Below are positions 16,605 through 24,980 of a DNA stretch of 64,000 nt, in pieces. Made by a program: the position numbers and the translations under genes. The stretch comes from Streptomyces sp. NBS 14/10 (lineage in GTDB: Bacteria; Actinomycetota; Actinomycetes; Streptomycetales; Streptomycetaceae). Location: positions 426,130-490,129 of the forward strand of contig NZ_NCSM01000004.1 in assembly GCF_002224125.1 (NCBI RefSeq), written 5' to 3'. The notes beneath the pieces were generated by a model. That model worked only from the letters and a program-made list of their open reading frames with translations. It was not told where the DNA came from and ran no database searches. Every line of letters starts with the position of its first letter. The stretch's first letter is position 1.

Positions 16605-18331
16605 GCGCCGACCCCGTGTTCCGCGCATGCGCGCTGAAACAGCTCGACGAACAGCGGCTCTATGGCGTCCCTGCTGGGCTTGTAATGACTGCCGAAACGC
16701 CGGTGATACTCGTCGAACCAGTCCTTCCGGTCTTTGAGGAACAGAATGTCGTGCAAGGCCATGGGCCGGATCGCCACCAGCGGCACCGGTGAGCGGTTGA
16801 CCCGAAACCCGGGATTCCTGGCGGCCGGCTCCTCGCACAGAGGGTGGAACTGACCGATCATCATGCCCCGGCGCACCGCCGCTGATTTGACGGCCCGATG
16901 TGCTTCATCGAGCAGATGGCACTCGGTCGGCGCCAGATCGGGCATGGCCACGAGCAGGCTCCGTAACGCCGGGTTCGAGCCTTCCCACTCGATCAGATCG
17001 AACTCGTCGAGCGCGTGGTGGACCATGTCGATGACGGTCCCGACGACCGGGGCCGACCCCACCGTTCGTACCTGGATCTCCAACGACCCCGCCCGCAGCG
17101 ACGGCGCCACGAACGGGCACACGGCCCCGCCTCGTCCGAGACGATCGTTCGGTTGGGCGATGTATCCGTTCAGCCAGTCGTGGATCAGCGCCTTCGTCGT
17201 GCCGTACGACGGAAGGCCCTCCGAGTCGGAACGCACGCTGCTGGAACGCGCGGTGTCGGACCGAGCGGTGCCGGAACGAGCGGTGCCGGGCTGTGCCCGC
17301 AGTGCGGGGTGCTGGGATGCGAGCCGGTCGACCAGGTTGCGCAAATAGCGCCCGATGACCGGCGCTCGATGGACAAAGGACGGATGCGACTCCACAGCGC
17401 GCAGGGCGTCCGTCACATGCCGCTGTGCCACATCCGCGGCCCGGCTGATCGCTCCGCACTCATGCATGAGGGAAAGAATTTCCTGACACCGGTCGGCGGA
17501 GAGTGGCTGCTCGCGCAATGCCGGAAGCAAGCGATCCGGAAAATCCTCGATGGCATAGATCACCGGGAGTGTGTACACGCCGTTGAGCAGATCTTTCGCG
17601 ACTTGCTTTCCGGTTTCCTCGCTACAGATGTCGAGGATGTCGTCCCAGATCTGAAACGCCATGCCGAGGTTGTGACCGAAACTCTCCAGCGCGTCCTGGA
17701 CTTCGGTGCTCGCATTGCACTGCAGTGCGCCCATCGCGGTGGCGGTCCGCATCAGGCGTGCGGTCTTTCCCGAGACGGCGACGAGGTAATCCTCTTCGGT
17801 GCGAAGAGGGTCGAAGAGCTGACTGGACTCGAGCATCTGCCCCACGCATACGTCGATCAGCGTTTCAGCCATGGACATCATGCGCGAAGCGCCGAGGGAG
17901 GCCGCGGCCTGCATACAGCGGGCGAGGAGATAGTCGCCGGTGAGCAGTGCGATGGCGTCCCCGTATTTCGCGTTGGTGGTGGACCGCCCGCGCCTGACCT
18001 GCGCATCGTCGATCAGATCGTCGTGGTGAAGAGTCGCGATGTGCAGGATCTCGACGGCGGCAGCCGCATCGATCACGCGGCGGTGCGTGGCCGCGCCGGT
18101 CTCACCTTCGAGGAGATATGACGAGAGCAGAACAAGAGACGGCCTGAGAAGGCGACCCGTATGCTCCACGGCATACATGATCGGATCCTGAATTTTATGA
18201 TGTGGCGGCGCCACCAGAGCGCATAGTCGCTCTCTGACCTGCGCCAAGTCTTCCTGTAGCTGTTCTTGAACCTGAGCGAGCCTGTCGTCGAGCGGATATT
18301 CTTCTGCGATCAGAGCCGGAGTGTACGTCAT
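16601..18331 (-). CDS. Long-chain polyprenyl diphosphate synthase fused to an uncharacterised C-terminal domain
   Basis: 576 aa, first gene of the operon; AAGGAAG precedes ATG 18331. Residues 1-340 are a trans-isoprenyl diphosphate synthase with DDLID (104-108) and DDILD (230-234). The residue five before the first motif is Ala (ATLHHDD), as in synthases that make longer chains. Residues 349-368 are an Arg/Ser/Thr repeat (GTARS, GTARS, DTARS, SSVRS) encoded by 15-bp tandem units. Residues ~375-576 form a second domain with VCPFVAP and a LIEWEGSNPALR region; it resembles the DUF6875 type seen in stand-alone proteins, function unknown. Codon 456 is TTA. A normal synthase is ~340 aa, so the fusion is unusual. 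Confidence 0.85.
   Translation of the reverse strand: MTYTPALIAEEYPLDDRLAQVQEQLQEDLAQVRERLCALVAPPHHKIQDPIMYAVEHTGRLLRPSLVLLSSYLLEGETGAATHRRVIDAAAAVEILHIATLHHDDLIDDAQVRRGRSTTNAKYGDAIALLTGDYLLARCMQAAASLGASRMMSMAETLIDVCVGQMLESSQLFDPLRTEEDYLVAVSGKTARLMRTATAMGALQCNASTEVQDALESFGHNLGMAFQIWDDILDICSEETGKQVAKDLLNGVYTLPVIYAIEDFPDRLLPALREQPLSADRCQEILSLMHECGAISRAADVAQRHVTDALRAVESHPSFVHRAPVIGRYLRNLVDRLASQHPALRAQPGTARSGTARSDTARSSSVRSDSEGLPSYGTTKALIHDWLNGYIAQPNDRLGRGGAVCPFVAPSLRAGSLEIQVRTVGSAPVVGTVIDMVHHALDEFDLIEWEGSNPALRSLLVAMPDLAPTECHLLDEAHRAVKSAAVRRGMMIGQFHPLCEEPAARNPGFRVNRSPVPLVAIRPMALHDILFLKDRKDWFDEYHRRFGSHYKPSRDAIEPLFVELFQRACAEHGVGA
17230..17292 (-). repeat. 15-bp tandem repeat encoding the interdomain linker
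   Basis: Four imperfect 15-bp units lie between the synthase and the C-terminal domain and encode GTARS, GTARS, DTARS and SSVRS. The units nearest the synthase domain are almost identical. In-frame 15-bp units can expand or contract without breaking the protein, so linker length may vary between strains. Confidence 0.8.
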
Positions 18332-18689
18332 CGATACTTCCTTCAGCTGCGACACCGTGGAAGTCGTGCCACGGGCGATGGGGCATCGAGCTCGGCTGAC
18401 GTCATTCAATTCCCCCTCGGTGCGCCCCCCTGTGCGACCCACGGCAAGAATTCTCCGCCCCGGAGTTCCGGGCTGTCATTGACCGTCGGCGCACAGACCT
18501 TTGGCATTCCGCGCAACGGAGGCGGAGGATTCCGGGCTCGGTCCGCAGCCTTCGGCAACACCCGTCAGGTGGCGTCGTTGCCGGTGTTCTCGCCGCGGCG
18601 CGGCGGCCCTCGGTGGTCAGTCCGATTCCGGTGCGGCGGCCGCTCATCATCCTCAGCGGCAGGCGCCCCGGACGACGGGGCGGCCGGAT
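18332..18689. promoter_or_regulatory. Promoter region of the kynurenine-terpenoid operon plus non-coding remnant
   Basis: No gene is supported here. The minus-strand part next to 18331 must hold the operon promoter and leader; AAGGAAG is the ribosome binding site. An 8-bp palindrome TGACGTCA lies at 18397-18404. No regulator gene sits beside it, and no clear -10/-35 pair could be picked. Towards 18690 the sequence may be the degraded 5' part of the amidohydrolase pseudogene. Confidence 0.5.
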
Positions 18690-19514
18690 CGAAGCGCTCA
18701 GCTCGGGCGTCACGACCATGCTCGACTGGTTCCATTGCTCCGACCGCCGGGAGAACGCCGACGCCGCGATCCAGGCACTGCGTGAGGCCCCCGGCCACTC
18801 GGTGTTCTGCTACTGCGCGGGCGCAGCTGACGAGCCGTACATCGCACCCGAGATCAGGCGCGTGCGGGCGCAACTGCCCGACGACGGCATGGTGCTGGGC
18901 CTGCGCGGACCGCAGCTGACCACCATGGACACCACCGCCACCGATGTCGCGCTGGCGCGGGAGCTCAGGCTGCGGGTGAGCGTGCATGTGCACGGCGCCA
19001 CCGGTTGGCTCGTGGCAGCCGCCCGAACGCGGAGATGCGTGACCGCGGGCTGCTCGACGACCGTACGACCTTCGTGCACTGCAACGGCATCTCCGACGAC
19101 CAGGTGGCGATGATGGCCGATGCGGGCTGCTCGGTGTCGATCAGCCCGGACGTCGAGCTGAAGATGGGCTTCGGCCGGCCCGAGACCGGCCGCATGCCGG
19201 CCGCCGGAATCCGCCCGTCACTGTTGATCGACGACAGCCCGTCCGCGGGCGGGGACATGTTCGCCACCATGCGTACGGCGTTCGCCGTGCGGCGCGGTGT
19301 GGACGGGGGCCTCACGGCGCGCGACGTCGTCGAGTTCGCCACGGTGGACGGCGCCCGAGCGTGCGGACTTGACGCCCGTACGGGCAGCATCACCGTCGGC
19401 AAAGACGCCGACCTGATCCTTCTCGACGCCGTGGCGGCCGGCCACCCCGGCCGCCAGCATCGCGGTCGACGGATCGTGGGTGCCCCCGACACGGTGAGTG
19501 CGTGGAGGCGGTGA
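18690..19514 (+). pseudogene. Amidohydrolase/deaminase pseudogene (truncated, frameshifted)
   Basis: Two frames together encode the middle and C-terminal part of a metal-dependent amidohydrolase of the chlorohydrolase/8-oxoguanine-deaminase type. The first frame gives GVTTMLDWFHCSDRRENAD and a VHVHGA metal motif; the second continues from about 19005 with NAEMRDRGLLDDRTTFVHCN, SISPDVELKMGFGRP and VGKDADLILLD. The switch at ~19003-19012 is a one-base frameshift. The N-terminal barrel strand with the first HxH motif is missing and the C-terminus is cut. It cannot make an active enzyme as it stands. Confidence 0.8.
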
Positions 19515-19622
19515 TCAGGTCGCGATCGGGGCCGCACCGAGCGCCGTTGTCAGATACGACACGGCCGTACGACCGCATCCCGGGCTGGCCGCGGGGTGTT
19601 GTGGTGCGCTAGAAATTCCGTC

Positions 19623-22136
19623 ATGGGGGATGCCCGCGACGAGTTCAGCGGAACGGATTTCGGCCCGGTCGTTCAGAGGGGCGGCACCAGCAGTGTTCTC
19701 GTCACCGCCTTCCCGGCTTCTTCCCGGGAGGCCGATGGCCTGCCGCCCGGGCCGGGTGTTTTCGTCGGCCGCGCACGCGAACTTGAGGCGCTGCTGACGG
19801 ACCTCAGCCCCCGTAAGGCTCCTAAGACCCCTAAGACCCCGAGAACGCCTCCGCATATGCGTACCGCGCGCGCGGCCAGGCGGCAGGCGCAGCGGGCCTG
19901 GGCGGCAGAACACAGCGTGCTTGTGTTGTCCGGTCCGGCCGGGGTGGGGAAGACGGCGCTGGCGCTGCGTGCTGCCGGGGAGGCGGTCCGGCGCCACTGG
20001 TACGTCAAGGGCATCTACGTGGATCTCGGCCGCGCCGCGGAAACTTCGGCGGAGACCGCCGTGTTCACCGCGCTGGGTGGCCTGCTGCACTCGCTGGGAG
20101 TGGCTGCGTCGCAGCTCGCGGCGACGGCCGACGGCCGCGTGGCCCAGTACCGGTCCGCGGTGAGCGCGCTCGCCAAGCGGGGCAAGCCGGTGCTGGTGGT
20201 GCTGGACAACGTTTCCTCGCCGGCCGAGGCGGAGCCGTTGCTGCCGCCGCATCCCCGTAACTGCGCGGTTGTCGTCGGTCGGCACCGGCTGACGGGCGGC
20301 GCGGTTGCGGGGGCGTGTCATCACGCTCTGGGCCTGTTCGAGCCCTCGGAGGCCGTCGAGTTCGTGGAGCGTGCGTTGGCGGCCGCGGACGAGCATGACC
20401 GTCGGGCGGCCGCCGACCCGGAGGCCGTTCGCGCGCTGTCAATGACCTGCGGCCGGCTCCCGCTCGCGCTGGATCTGGCCGTGGGCCAACTGGTGACGGA
20501 CCGACGGATGCCGGTGTCGACGCCGGCCGACCGGCTGCAGGAGACCCCGCGACTGTCGGCGCGGGATCTGCGGGCGGACCCTGTCCGACCGGTATTCGCA
20601 TGGTGCTACAGCCGACTGCCGGCCGGACAGGCCCGGCTGTTCCGGCTGTTGTCGCTGTATCCCGGTGCGCACTTCGGGGCTGAGGAGGCAGCAGCGCTGG
20701 GTGGGCTGCCGGTTGCCGAGGCGGCGGACGGGCTCATGGAACTGTCCCGGGCCCGCATGCTGGCGGCAAGCGGGCCGAGGTTCGGTGGTTACCGGATCCA
20801 GGGCGCGCTGTGGTCCTACGCCACCGATCTGGCCCAAACCGAGGAGTCCTCCACACGGCGCAAGGAGGCCGTCGAGCGGCTGCTGCGGTTCCACGTAGTG
20901 GCCACCGCCGAGGCCGATACGTGGCTGGACCCGGCCGCCGCGCCCGCGGAGGGCGACCGCTTCACGGGCGTTGGGGAAGCCGTCCGGTGGCTGGACGAAC
21001 ACCGCCCGATCCTGATCGAGTCGGTGCGGACCGCGATGGCCCTGGGATCATCCGGCCAGGCCGTAGAGCTGGCCCTCGGGCTGACGAGGTATCTGGAGCT
21101 ACGCGGCCGCGCCGCCGACCGGACGGCCGTCCTGGAGCCGGCCGCGTCCGCGGCGCATTCGGCGGGGGACCGGGGTGCGGAGGCGGAATGCCGGCGTCGG
21201 CTGGGCCATATCCACGCCCAGTCGTTCAGTGTTTCGTCCGCCCTGCCGTACTACGGCAACGCCATGACGCTCTTCCTGCTGGCCGGTGACGCCGGCGGGG
21301 CCACAGCGGTGGTCGGCGACGTGCTCGCGCTCCTCGACCGATACCGTGCGCGCGAGCGGGACACCGCGACTTTGGTCATCCGGTACGAATCGGGGCTGGC
21401 CATCTGCCGACGCGGCGGCGATCCGGCCGCGGTGGCCACCATCCTCAACACCCTGGGCAACCTCCACCAGCGCACAGGCGCTCACCGCCGGGCGGCCGGC
21501 TGCCACGCCGAGGCCCTGGCGCTCCGCGAGCAGACGCACGACCTGGGCGGTGTCGCCGAGTCGCTGGCGAACCTCGCCGACGCGCAGCGCGCCGGTGGCG
21601 ACGAACAGAACGCCGCGGCGAGTTACGGGCGGGTGGCCGGGCTGTTCCGCGACCTGGGAGACAGCCGCCGGGAGGCCCAGTCCTGGGAGCACCTCGGCCT
21701 GGTCCATCTGCAGGCGGGTCGTATACGGCCCGCGCGGCAGGCGTTCGAGCAGGCTGCTGAGGTCTTCGACCGGGGAGGTCTGGCGCAGGACGCCGAGCGG
21801 GTACGCGGTCGCCAGCACCAGCTTCGCGGCTGGGGCTCTCGCCGCCGGGCCGTCGATGCGGCCCGGCGGCAGACCGCCCATGCGCCTGACAGCCAGAGGG
21901 TGTGGCACGCGAGTGGTGAGGCTCGCCACCAGCAGGGGTCCACGGGGCCGGATGGCCGACGCCCGGACCACGCCGACGCCGATGTGTCCGATGTCCCCGA
22001 TACGGATGGTGTCATCGACTTCGCCGGGCTGTGGACCGTAGCGGACTTCGGGCTGGACTACGGCGACGACACCTTCGACGACGGACTCGGCGATGACTTC
22101 GACGACTCCGACGACTTCGGTTTCGACGACGACTAG
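19623..22136 (+). CDS. STAND-type NTPase with TPR repeats and acidic tail
   Basis: 837 aa from ATG 19623; a GTG at 19596 is an alternative and neither has a Shine-Dalgarno sequence. Residues ~90-300 are an NB-ARC-like ATPase with P-loop GPAGVGKTAL and a VLVVLDNV Walker B-like strand. A winged-helix-like region follows, then a TPR array in the C-terminal half (for example ILNTLGNLHQRTGAHRRAAG, LANLADAQRAGGDEQNAAASY). The last ~40 residues are strongly acidic (D/G/F repeats ending DDFGFDDD). It is like AfsR/SARP proteins without the DNA-binding domain, so it probably acts through protein contacts. No partner is evident nearby. Confidence 0.8.
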   Translation: MGDARDEFSGTDFGPVVQRGGTSSVLVTAFPASSREADGLPPGPGVFVGRARELEALLTDLSPRKAPKTPKTPRTPPHMRTARAARRQAQRAWAAEHSVLVLSGPAGVGKTALALRAAGEAVRRHWYVKGIYVDLGRAAETSAETAVFTALGGLLHSLGVAASQLAATADGRVAQYRSAVSALAKRGKPVLVVLDNVSSPAEAEPLLPPHPRNCAVVVGRHRLTGGAVAGACHHALGLFEPSEAVEFVERALAAADEHDRRAAADPEAVRALSMTCGRLPLALDLAVGQLVTDRRMPVSTPADRLQETPRLSARDLRADPVRPVFAWCYSRLPAGQARLFRLLSLYPGAHFGAEEAAALGGLPVAEAADGLMELSRARMLAASGPRFGGYRIQGALWSYATDLAQTEESSTRRKEAVERLLRFHVVATAEADTWLDPAAAPAEGDRFTGVGEAVRWLDEHRPILIESVRTAMALGSSGQAVELALGLTRYLELRGRAADRTAVLEPAASAAHSAGDRGAEAECRRRLGHIHAQSFSVSSALPYYGNAMTLFLLAGDAGGATAVVGDVLALLDRYRARERDTATLVIRYESGLAICRRGGDPAAVATILNTLGNLHQRTGAHRRAAGCHAEALALREQTHDLGGVAESLANLADAQRAGGDEQNAAASYGRVAGLFRDLGDSRREAQSWEHLGLVHLQAGRIRPARQAFEQAAEVFDRGGLAQDAERVRGRQHQLRGWGSRRRAVDAARRQTAHAPDSQRVWHASGEARHQQGSTGPDGRRPDHADADVSDVPDTDGVIDFAGLWTVADFGLDYGDDTFDDGLGDDFDDSDDFGFDDD

Positions 22137-22222
22137 GCCGTTTCGCACGGAACACGCTCTGCCGCAGCCGGATACATGGCAGGAGCGGAAAATATGGCCG
22201 TCGGCCGGGATGCCGGGCTGGT

Positions 22223-22228
22223 TAGAGT
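22223..22228 (+). promoter_or_regulatory. Putative -10 box of a leaderless phosphotransferase transcript
   Basis: TAGAGT fits the streptomycete -10 pattern TANNNT and lies 7 nt before the ATG at 22236. That spacing would put transcription start at or next to the start codon, a leaderless mRNA, which explains the missing ribosome binding site. The -35 is not clear. Confidence 0.45.
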
Positions 22229-22235
22229 GGCCGCT

Positions 22236-23057
22236 ATGAGCGATCACTCCGGATCCCAGGTCGTATCGCCGGTGCTGCTCGGCGTGGGTGGCGGCGACTG
22301 GTTGCCTGTCACCGCGGGCGAGTCGGGAGCCTCCGTCTTCCGCAGTGCGGACGCCACCCGGTACGCCAAGTGCGTACCCGCCGCGGATGCGGCCGACCTG
22401 GAGGCCGAGCGCGGCCGGATCGCGTGGCTCAGCGGTCAGGGCGTACCGGGCCCGCGGGTGCTCGACTGGTACTCCGGTGACGCGGGCGCCTGCTTGGTGA
22501 CCAGTGCCGTCTCCGGCATACCTGCTGATCAGGTATCCGCTGGGGACCTACGAGTCTCCTGGGGACGCATCGCGGACGCGGTCCGCCGACTGCACGAGCT
22601 GCCCGTGTCGGAGTGCCCATTCCGCCGGGGCCTGGACGCCATGGTCGCCGTGGCGAGCGACGTCGTGGCCCGTGACGCCGTGAACCCGGAGTTTCTTCCA
22701 GTCGAGCAGCAGCACACGCCCGCCGCGGAGTTGCTGACCCGTGTTACCCGGCAGGTACCCCGGCGACGGGAGCAGGAGGCCGCGGACACGGTCGTCTGCC
22801 ATGGGGACCTGTGCCTGCCGAACATCATCCTCGATCCGCGGACCCTGGACGTGTCGGGCTTCATCGACCTGGGCCGCCTCGGACTGGCCGACCGCTACGC
22901 CGACTTGGCACTGCTGCTCGCCAATGCGCGGGAGACATGGACGGACGAGGAACAGGCACGGGCGGCGGACGTGGCCTTCGCCGAGCGATACGGCATCGCG
23001 CTGGACCACGACCGCCTGCGCTTCTACCTTCATCTCGACCCGCTCACCTGGGGCTGA
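22236..23057 (+). CDS. Aminoglycoside 3''-O-phosphotransferase, APH(3'')/StrA-like
   Basis: 273 aa, same length class as streptomycin phosphotransferase StrA. ATP-dependent enzyme that phosphorylates the 3''-OH of streptomycin. Close block matches to StrA: GDWLPVTAGESG near the N-terminus, RDAVNPEFLP, the catalytic loop VCHGDLCLPN with Asp 191, FIDLGRLGLADRYADLAL for the metal site, and the end LDPLTWG. The start ATG has a -10-like box 7 nt upstream and no Shine-Dalgarno. No streptomycin biosynthesis genes are near, so it looks like a stand-alone resistance gene. Drug specificity is inferred. Confidence 0.85.
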   Translation: MSDHSGSQVVSPVLLGVGGGDWLPVTAGESGASVFRSADATRYAKCVPAADAADLEAERGRIAWLSGQGVPGPRVLDWYSGDAGACLVTSAVSGIPADQVSAGDLRVSWGRIADAVRRLHELPVSECPFRRGLDAMVAVASDVVARDAVNPEFLPVEQQHTPAAELLTRVTRQVPRRREQEAADTVVCHGDLCLPNIILDPRTLDVSGFIDLGRLGLADRYADLALLLANARETWTDEEQARAADVAFAERYGIALDHDRLRFYLHLDPLTWG

Positions 23058-23066
23058 ACGGTCCCT

Positions 23067-23103
23067 CGTCTGCCGTCTGCCGTCTGCCGTCTGCCGTCTG
23101 CCG
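23067..23103. repeat. 7-bp tandem repeat (CTGCCGT)
   Basis: About five copies of CTGCCGT in tandem, 10 nt after the phosphotransferase stop. Four are complete from 23070 and the last is partial. Likely a slippage-prone microsatellite; no terminator structure is formed by it. Confidence 0.85.
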
Positions 23104-23175
23104 GAAAGCGGGCTGGTCACGTCCTTCCGGGCGTGACCAGCAAGATTCATCTGTACCTGCGACGGGCAACACAAC

Positions 23176-24507
23176 TCAGACCAGTTCGGGTTGCCGTTCC
23201 GGTTGCGGCGCTGATGCGGCCTTCGGTTCCCACTGTTTGGTGGTCCGTACGTACCCGTAGATCACTGAGGTCATCGCCAGAATGAGAAGTGGTCCGAACA
23301 CCCACGGATATTCGGCCATCTCCATCGGCAGATAGCGATACGACAGCAAGAGCGCGGCGAAGACCGTTGTGCCATAAGCGACCAGCTGGATTCCTGACCG
23401 GTCCCAGCCGCGTTCGTGCGAGCGCAGGGCTGCCTCGATGGTGAGCGTGAACACTACGCCGGCGATGAGGTCCACGCCGTAGTGGTAGCCGAATCCCAGC
23501 GTTGCGCCGAGCGTGGCAATCAGCCAGAAGGTGCCCGCGAATCGCAGAATGCGTGGGCCCTTGCGGGAGTGAATGAAGATGGCGGTGGCCCACGCCGTGT
23601 GCAGGCTGGGCATGCAGTTACGAGGGGTGATCGCGTCGTATGGCACCGGGTGCGGGGTGGCGATCGGCGGCGGCGTGTCCGGCCACAGATCGGCCACCGC
23701 CCAGTGCAGGCCGCCGGTGCCGTAGGCGCCCGGGCCATAGGCGAAGATCGGCCCGACCACCGGGAAGATCATGTAGATGGCCGGCCCGACCAAGCCGATC
23801 ACCAGAAAGGTGCGCACCAGATAGTGGCTCGGGAAGCGGCGCTCGACCGCCACATGGCGCAGTTGGTACAGCGAGACGACGACCGCGGCCACCGCGAGCT
23901 GTATGTAGACCCAGTCGAGAAGGTGGGTGCCGATCGGGTCGGTGGCCCTGACGATCCGGCCTACCACCCACGACGGGTTGCCCAGCGCGTGATCGGCGGT
24001 TGCCACGTACTCGTCGAGCACGGTCGGGCGGGTCTTCGACGTGATGAGGAGCCAGGTGTCGCCGGTCTTGCGGCCGGCCACCAGCAGCAGGCCGAGCCCG
24101 ACGCCCTTCAGTAGCAGGGCACGTTCCCGGCCGGTGCGGCGCGTGACAGCGATGACCCCGTAGCCCAGCATCACCCACAACGCGCCGTTGCCGAAGGGGT
24201 GGCCCTCAGTGATCTTGGCGCCGACCGCCCACCGCACCAGCACGAAGACGATGTCGATGCCGATCGCGACACCAGCCGCGATGAACCGTTGCCGCCAAGT
24301 GAGCACCACCATCATCAATGCCATACTGGCGTACAACAGCGGCCCCGATTTAGGGGCGTATATCACCTCTTGCGCCTGGGTGGTCATCGGCCCCGGCAGG
24401 CCGTAGTGACGCGCGGCGATCTCCAGCGTGATGAGGAATCCGAGGGTCACCACGCCCGCCGTGGCCCACAGTATCGCCCGTGGTTGACGCAATGCGGTGA
24501 ACGTCAT
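23176..24507 (-). CDS. PAP2-superfamily integral membrane phosphatase/transferase
   Basis: 443 aa from ATG 24507; a TTG at 24552 in the same frame is a weaker alternative. Around ten transmembrane helices. The PAP2 motifs are in the C-terminal half: NCMPSLHTAWA followed by GFGYHYGVDLIAG, giving the catalytic His and the His/Asp pair. The family includes lipid phosphatases and inositol-phosphoceramide-synthase-like enzymes, working on the outer membrane face. Convergent with the phosphotransferase gene and divergent from the GMC oxidoreductase gene. Substrate unknown. Confidence 0.82.
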   Translation of the reverse strand: MTFTALRQPRAILWATAGVVTLGFLITLEIAARHYGLPGPMTTQAQEVIYAPKSGPLLYASMALMMVVLTWRQRFIAAGVAIGIDIVFVLVRWAVGAKITEGHPFGNGALWVMLGYGVIAVTRRTGRERALLLKGVGLGLLLVAGRKTGDTWLLITSKTRPTVLDEYVATADHALGNPSWVVGRIVRATDPIGTHLLDWVYIQLAVAAVVVSLYQLRHVAVERRFPSHYLVRTFLVIGLVGPAIYMIFPVVGPIFAYGPGAYGTGGLHWAVADLWPDTPPPIATPHPVPYDAITPRNCMPSLHTAWATAIFIHSRKGPRILRFAGTFWLIATLGATLGFGYHYGVDLIAGVVFTLTIEAALRSHERGWDRSGIQLVAYGTTVFAALLLSYRYLPMEMAEYPWVFGPLLILAMTSVIYGYVRTTKQWEPKAASAPQPERQPELV

Positions 24508-24724
24508 TCTGTTGTTTATTCGCGAAAACACCCGCGGTGGTATGGATATCAATTATTTGGCCGATTTGATAGGTTTTGGCTGAGTAGGTTACTCATCGTG
24601 CTGGATGGTGTGGTTTTCCGGTGCAGGACGGGCGATGAGGGGGATCGTCGTAAGTCCGAACATGCTACCGGAGCGGTACGCCTGGGTTTCGCTGGTCACG
24701 GGTGCGCGAAGGGCGAAGTGTCAG

Positions 24725-24740
24725 GACGGTCATGACCGTC
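24725..24740. promoter_or_regulatory. 16-bp perfect palindrome, operator candidate
   Basis: GACGGTCATGACCGTC is self-complementary over 16 bp, the size of a dimeric repressor site. It lies between the divergent PAP2 and GMC genes. Its regulator is not obvious; it differs from the TGCACACA motif of the PucR locus. Confidence 0.5.
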
Positions 24741-24829
24741 GTACGAGACGGACTCCGGGGGAACGGCGCGGAGCATGCGCCGCGACGCGGGAACCCGTGG
24801 CGCTGTCGCGCGGCCGCAGGCCGACGCAG

Positions 24830-24843
24830 TGCACACAGTGTGT
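24830..24843. promoter_or_regulatory. TGCACACA motif upstream of the GMC gene (PucR operator candidate)
   Basis: TGCACACAGTGTGT shares TGCACACA-N-TGTG with the motif at 28245-28258 in front of the PucR-divergent gene. It sits 137 nt before the GMC start and ~57 nt before the -10-like box, so an activator role is possible. Confidence 0.5.
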
Positions 24844-24980
24844 CCTTCATCCGCCGAGCATTGCTCATCTCGTGCATGTGCCTTATTCGCCGGACTGTCT
24901 AGTCTCTCGTGGAACCCATTCCGACAAGGAACACTTCTCTTCGCTCCGAGTCCTCACCAGTGACTAAGGAATTCCGATCC

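Larger units (their letters stand above)
24508..24980. promoter_or_regulatory. Divergent intergenic region between PAP2 and GMC genes
   Basis: 473 bp without a supported gene. It contains a 16-bp perfect palindrome (24725-24740), a PucR-type motif (24830-24843) and a TAGTCT -10-like box at 24900-24905, about 75 nt before the GMC start. AT content near 24540-24600 is higher than elsewhere, probably the PAP2 promoter. Confidence 0.6.

Noticed and set aside
4525..18331. Hopanoid biosynthesis operon
   Set aside because: The cyclase and HpnE-like protein fit, but squalene synthase (HpnC/HpnD) and hopanoid side-chain genes are missing and kynurenine genes are unexpected.
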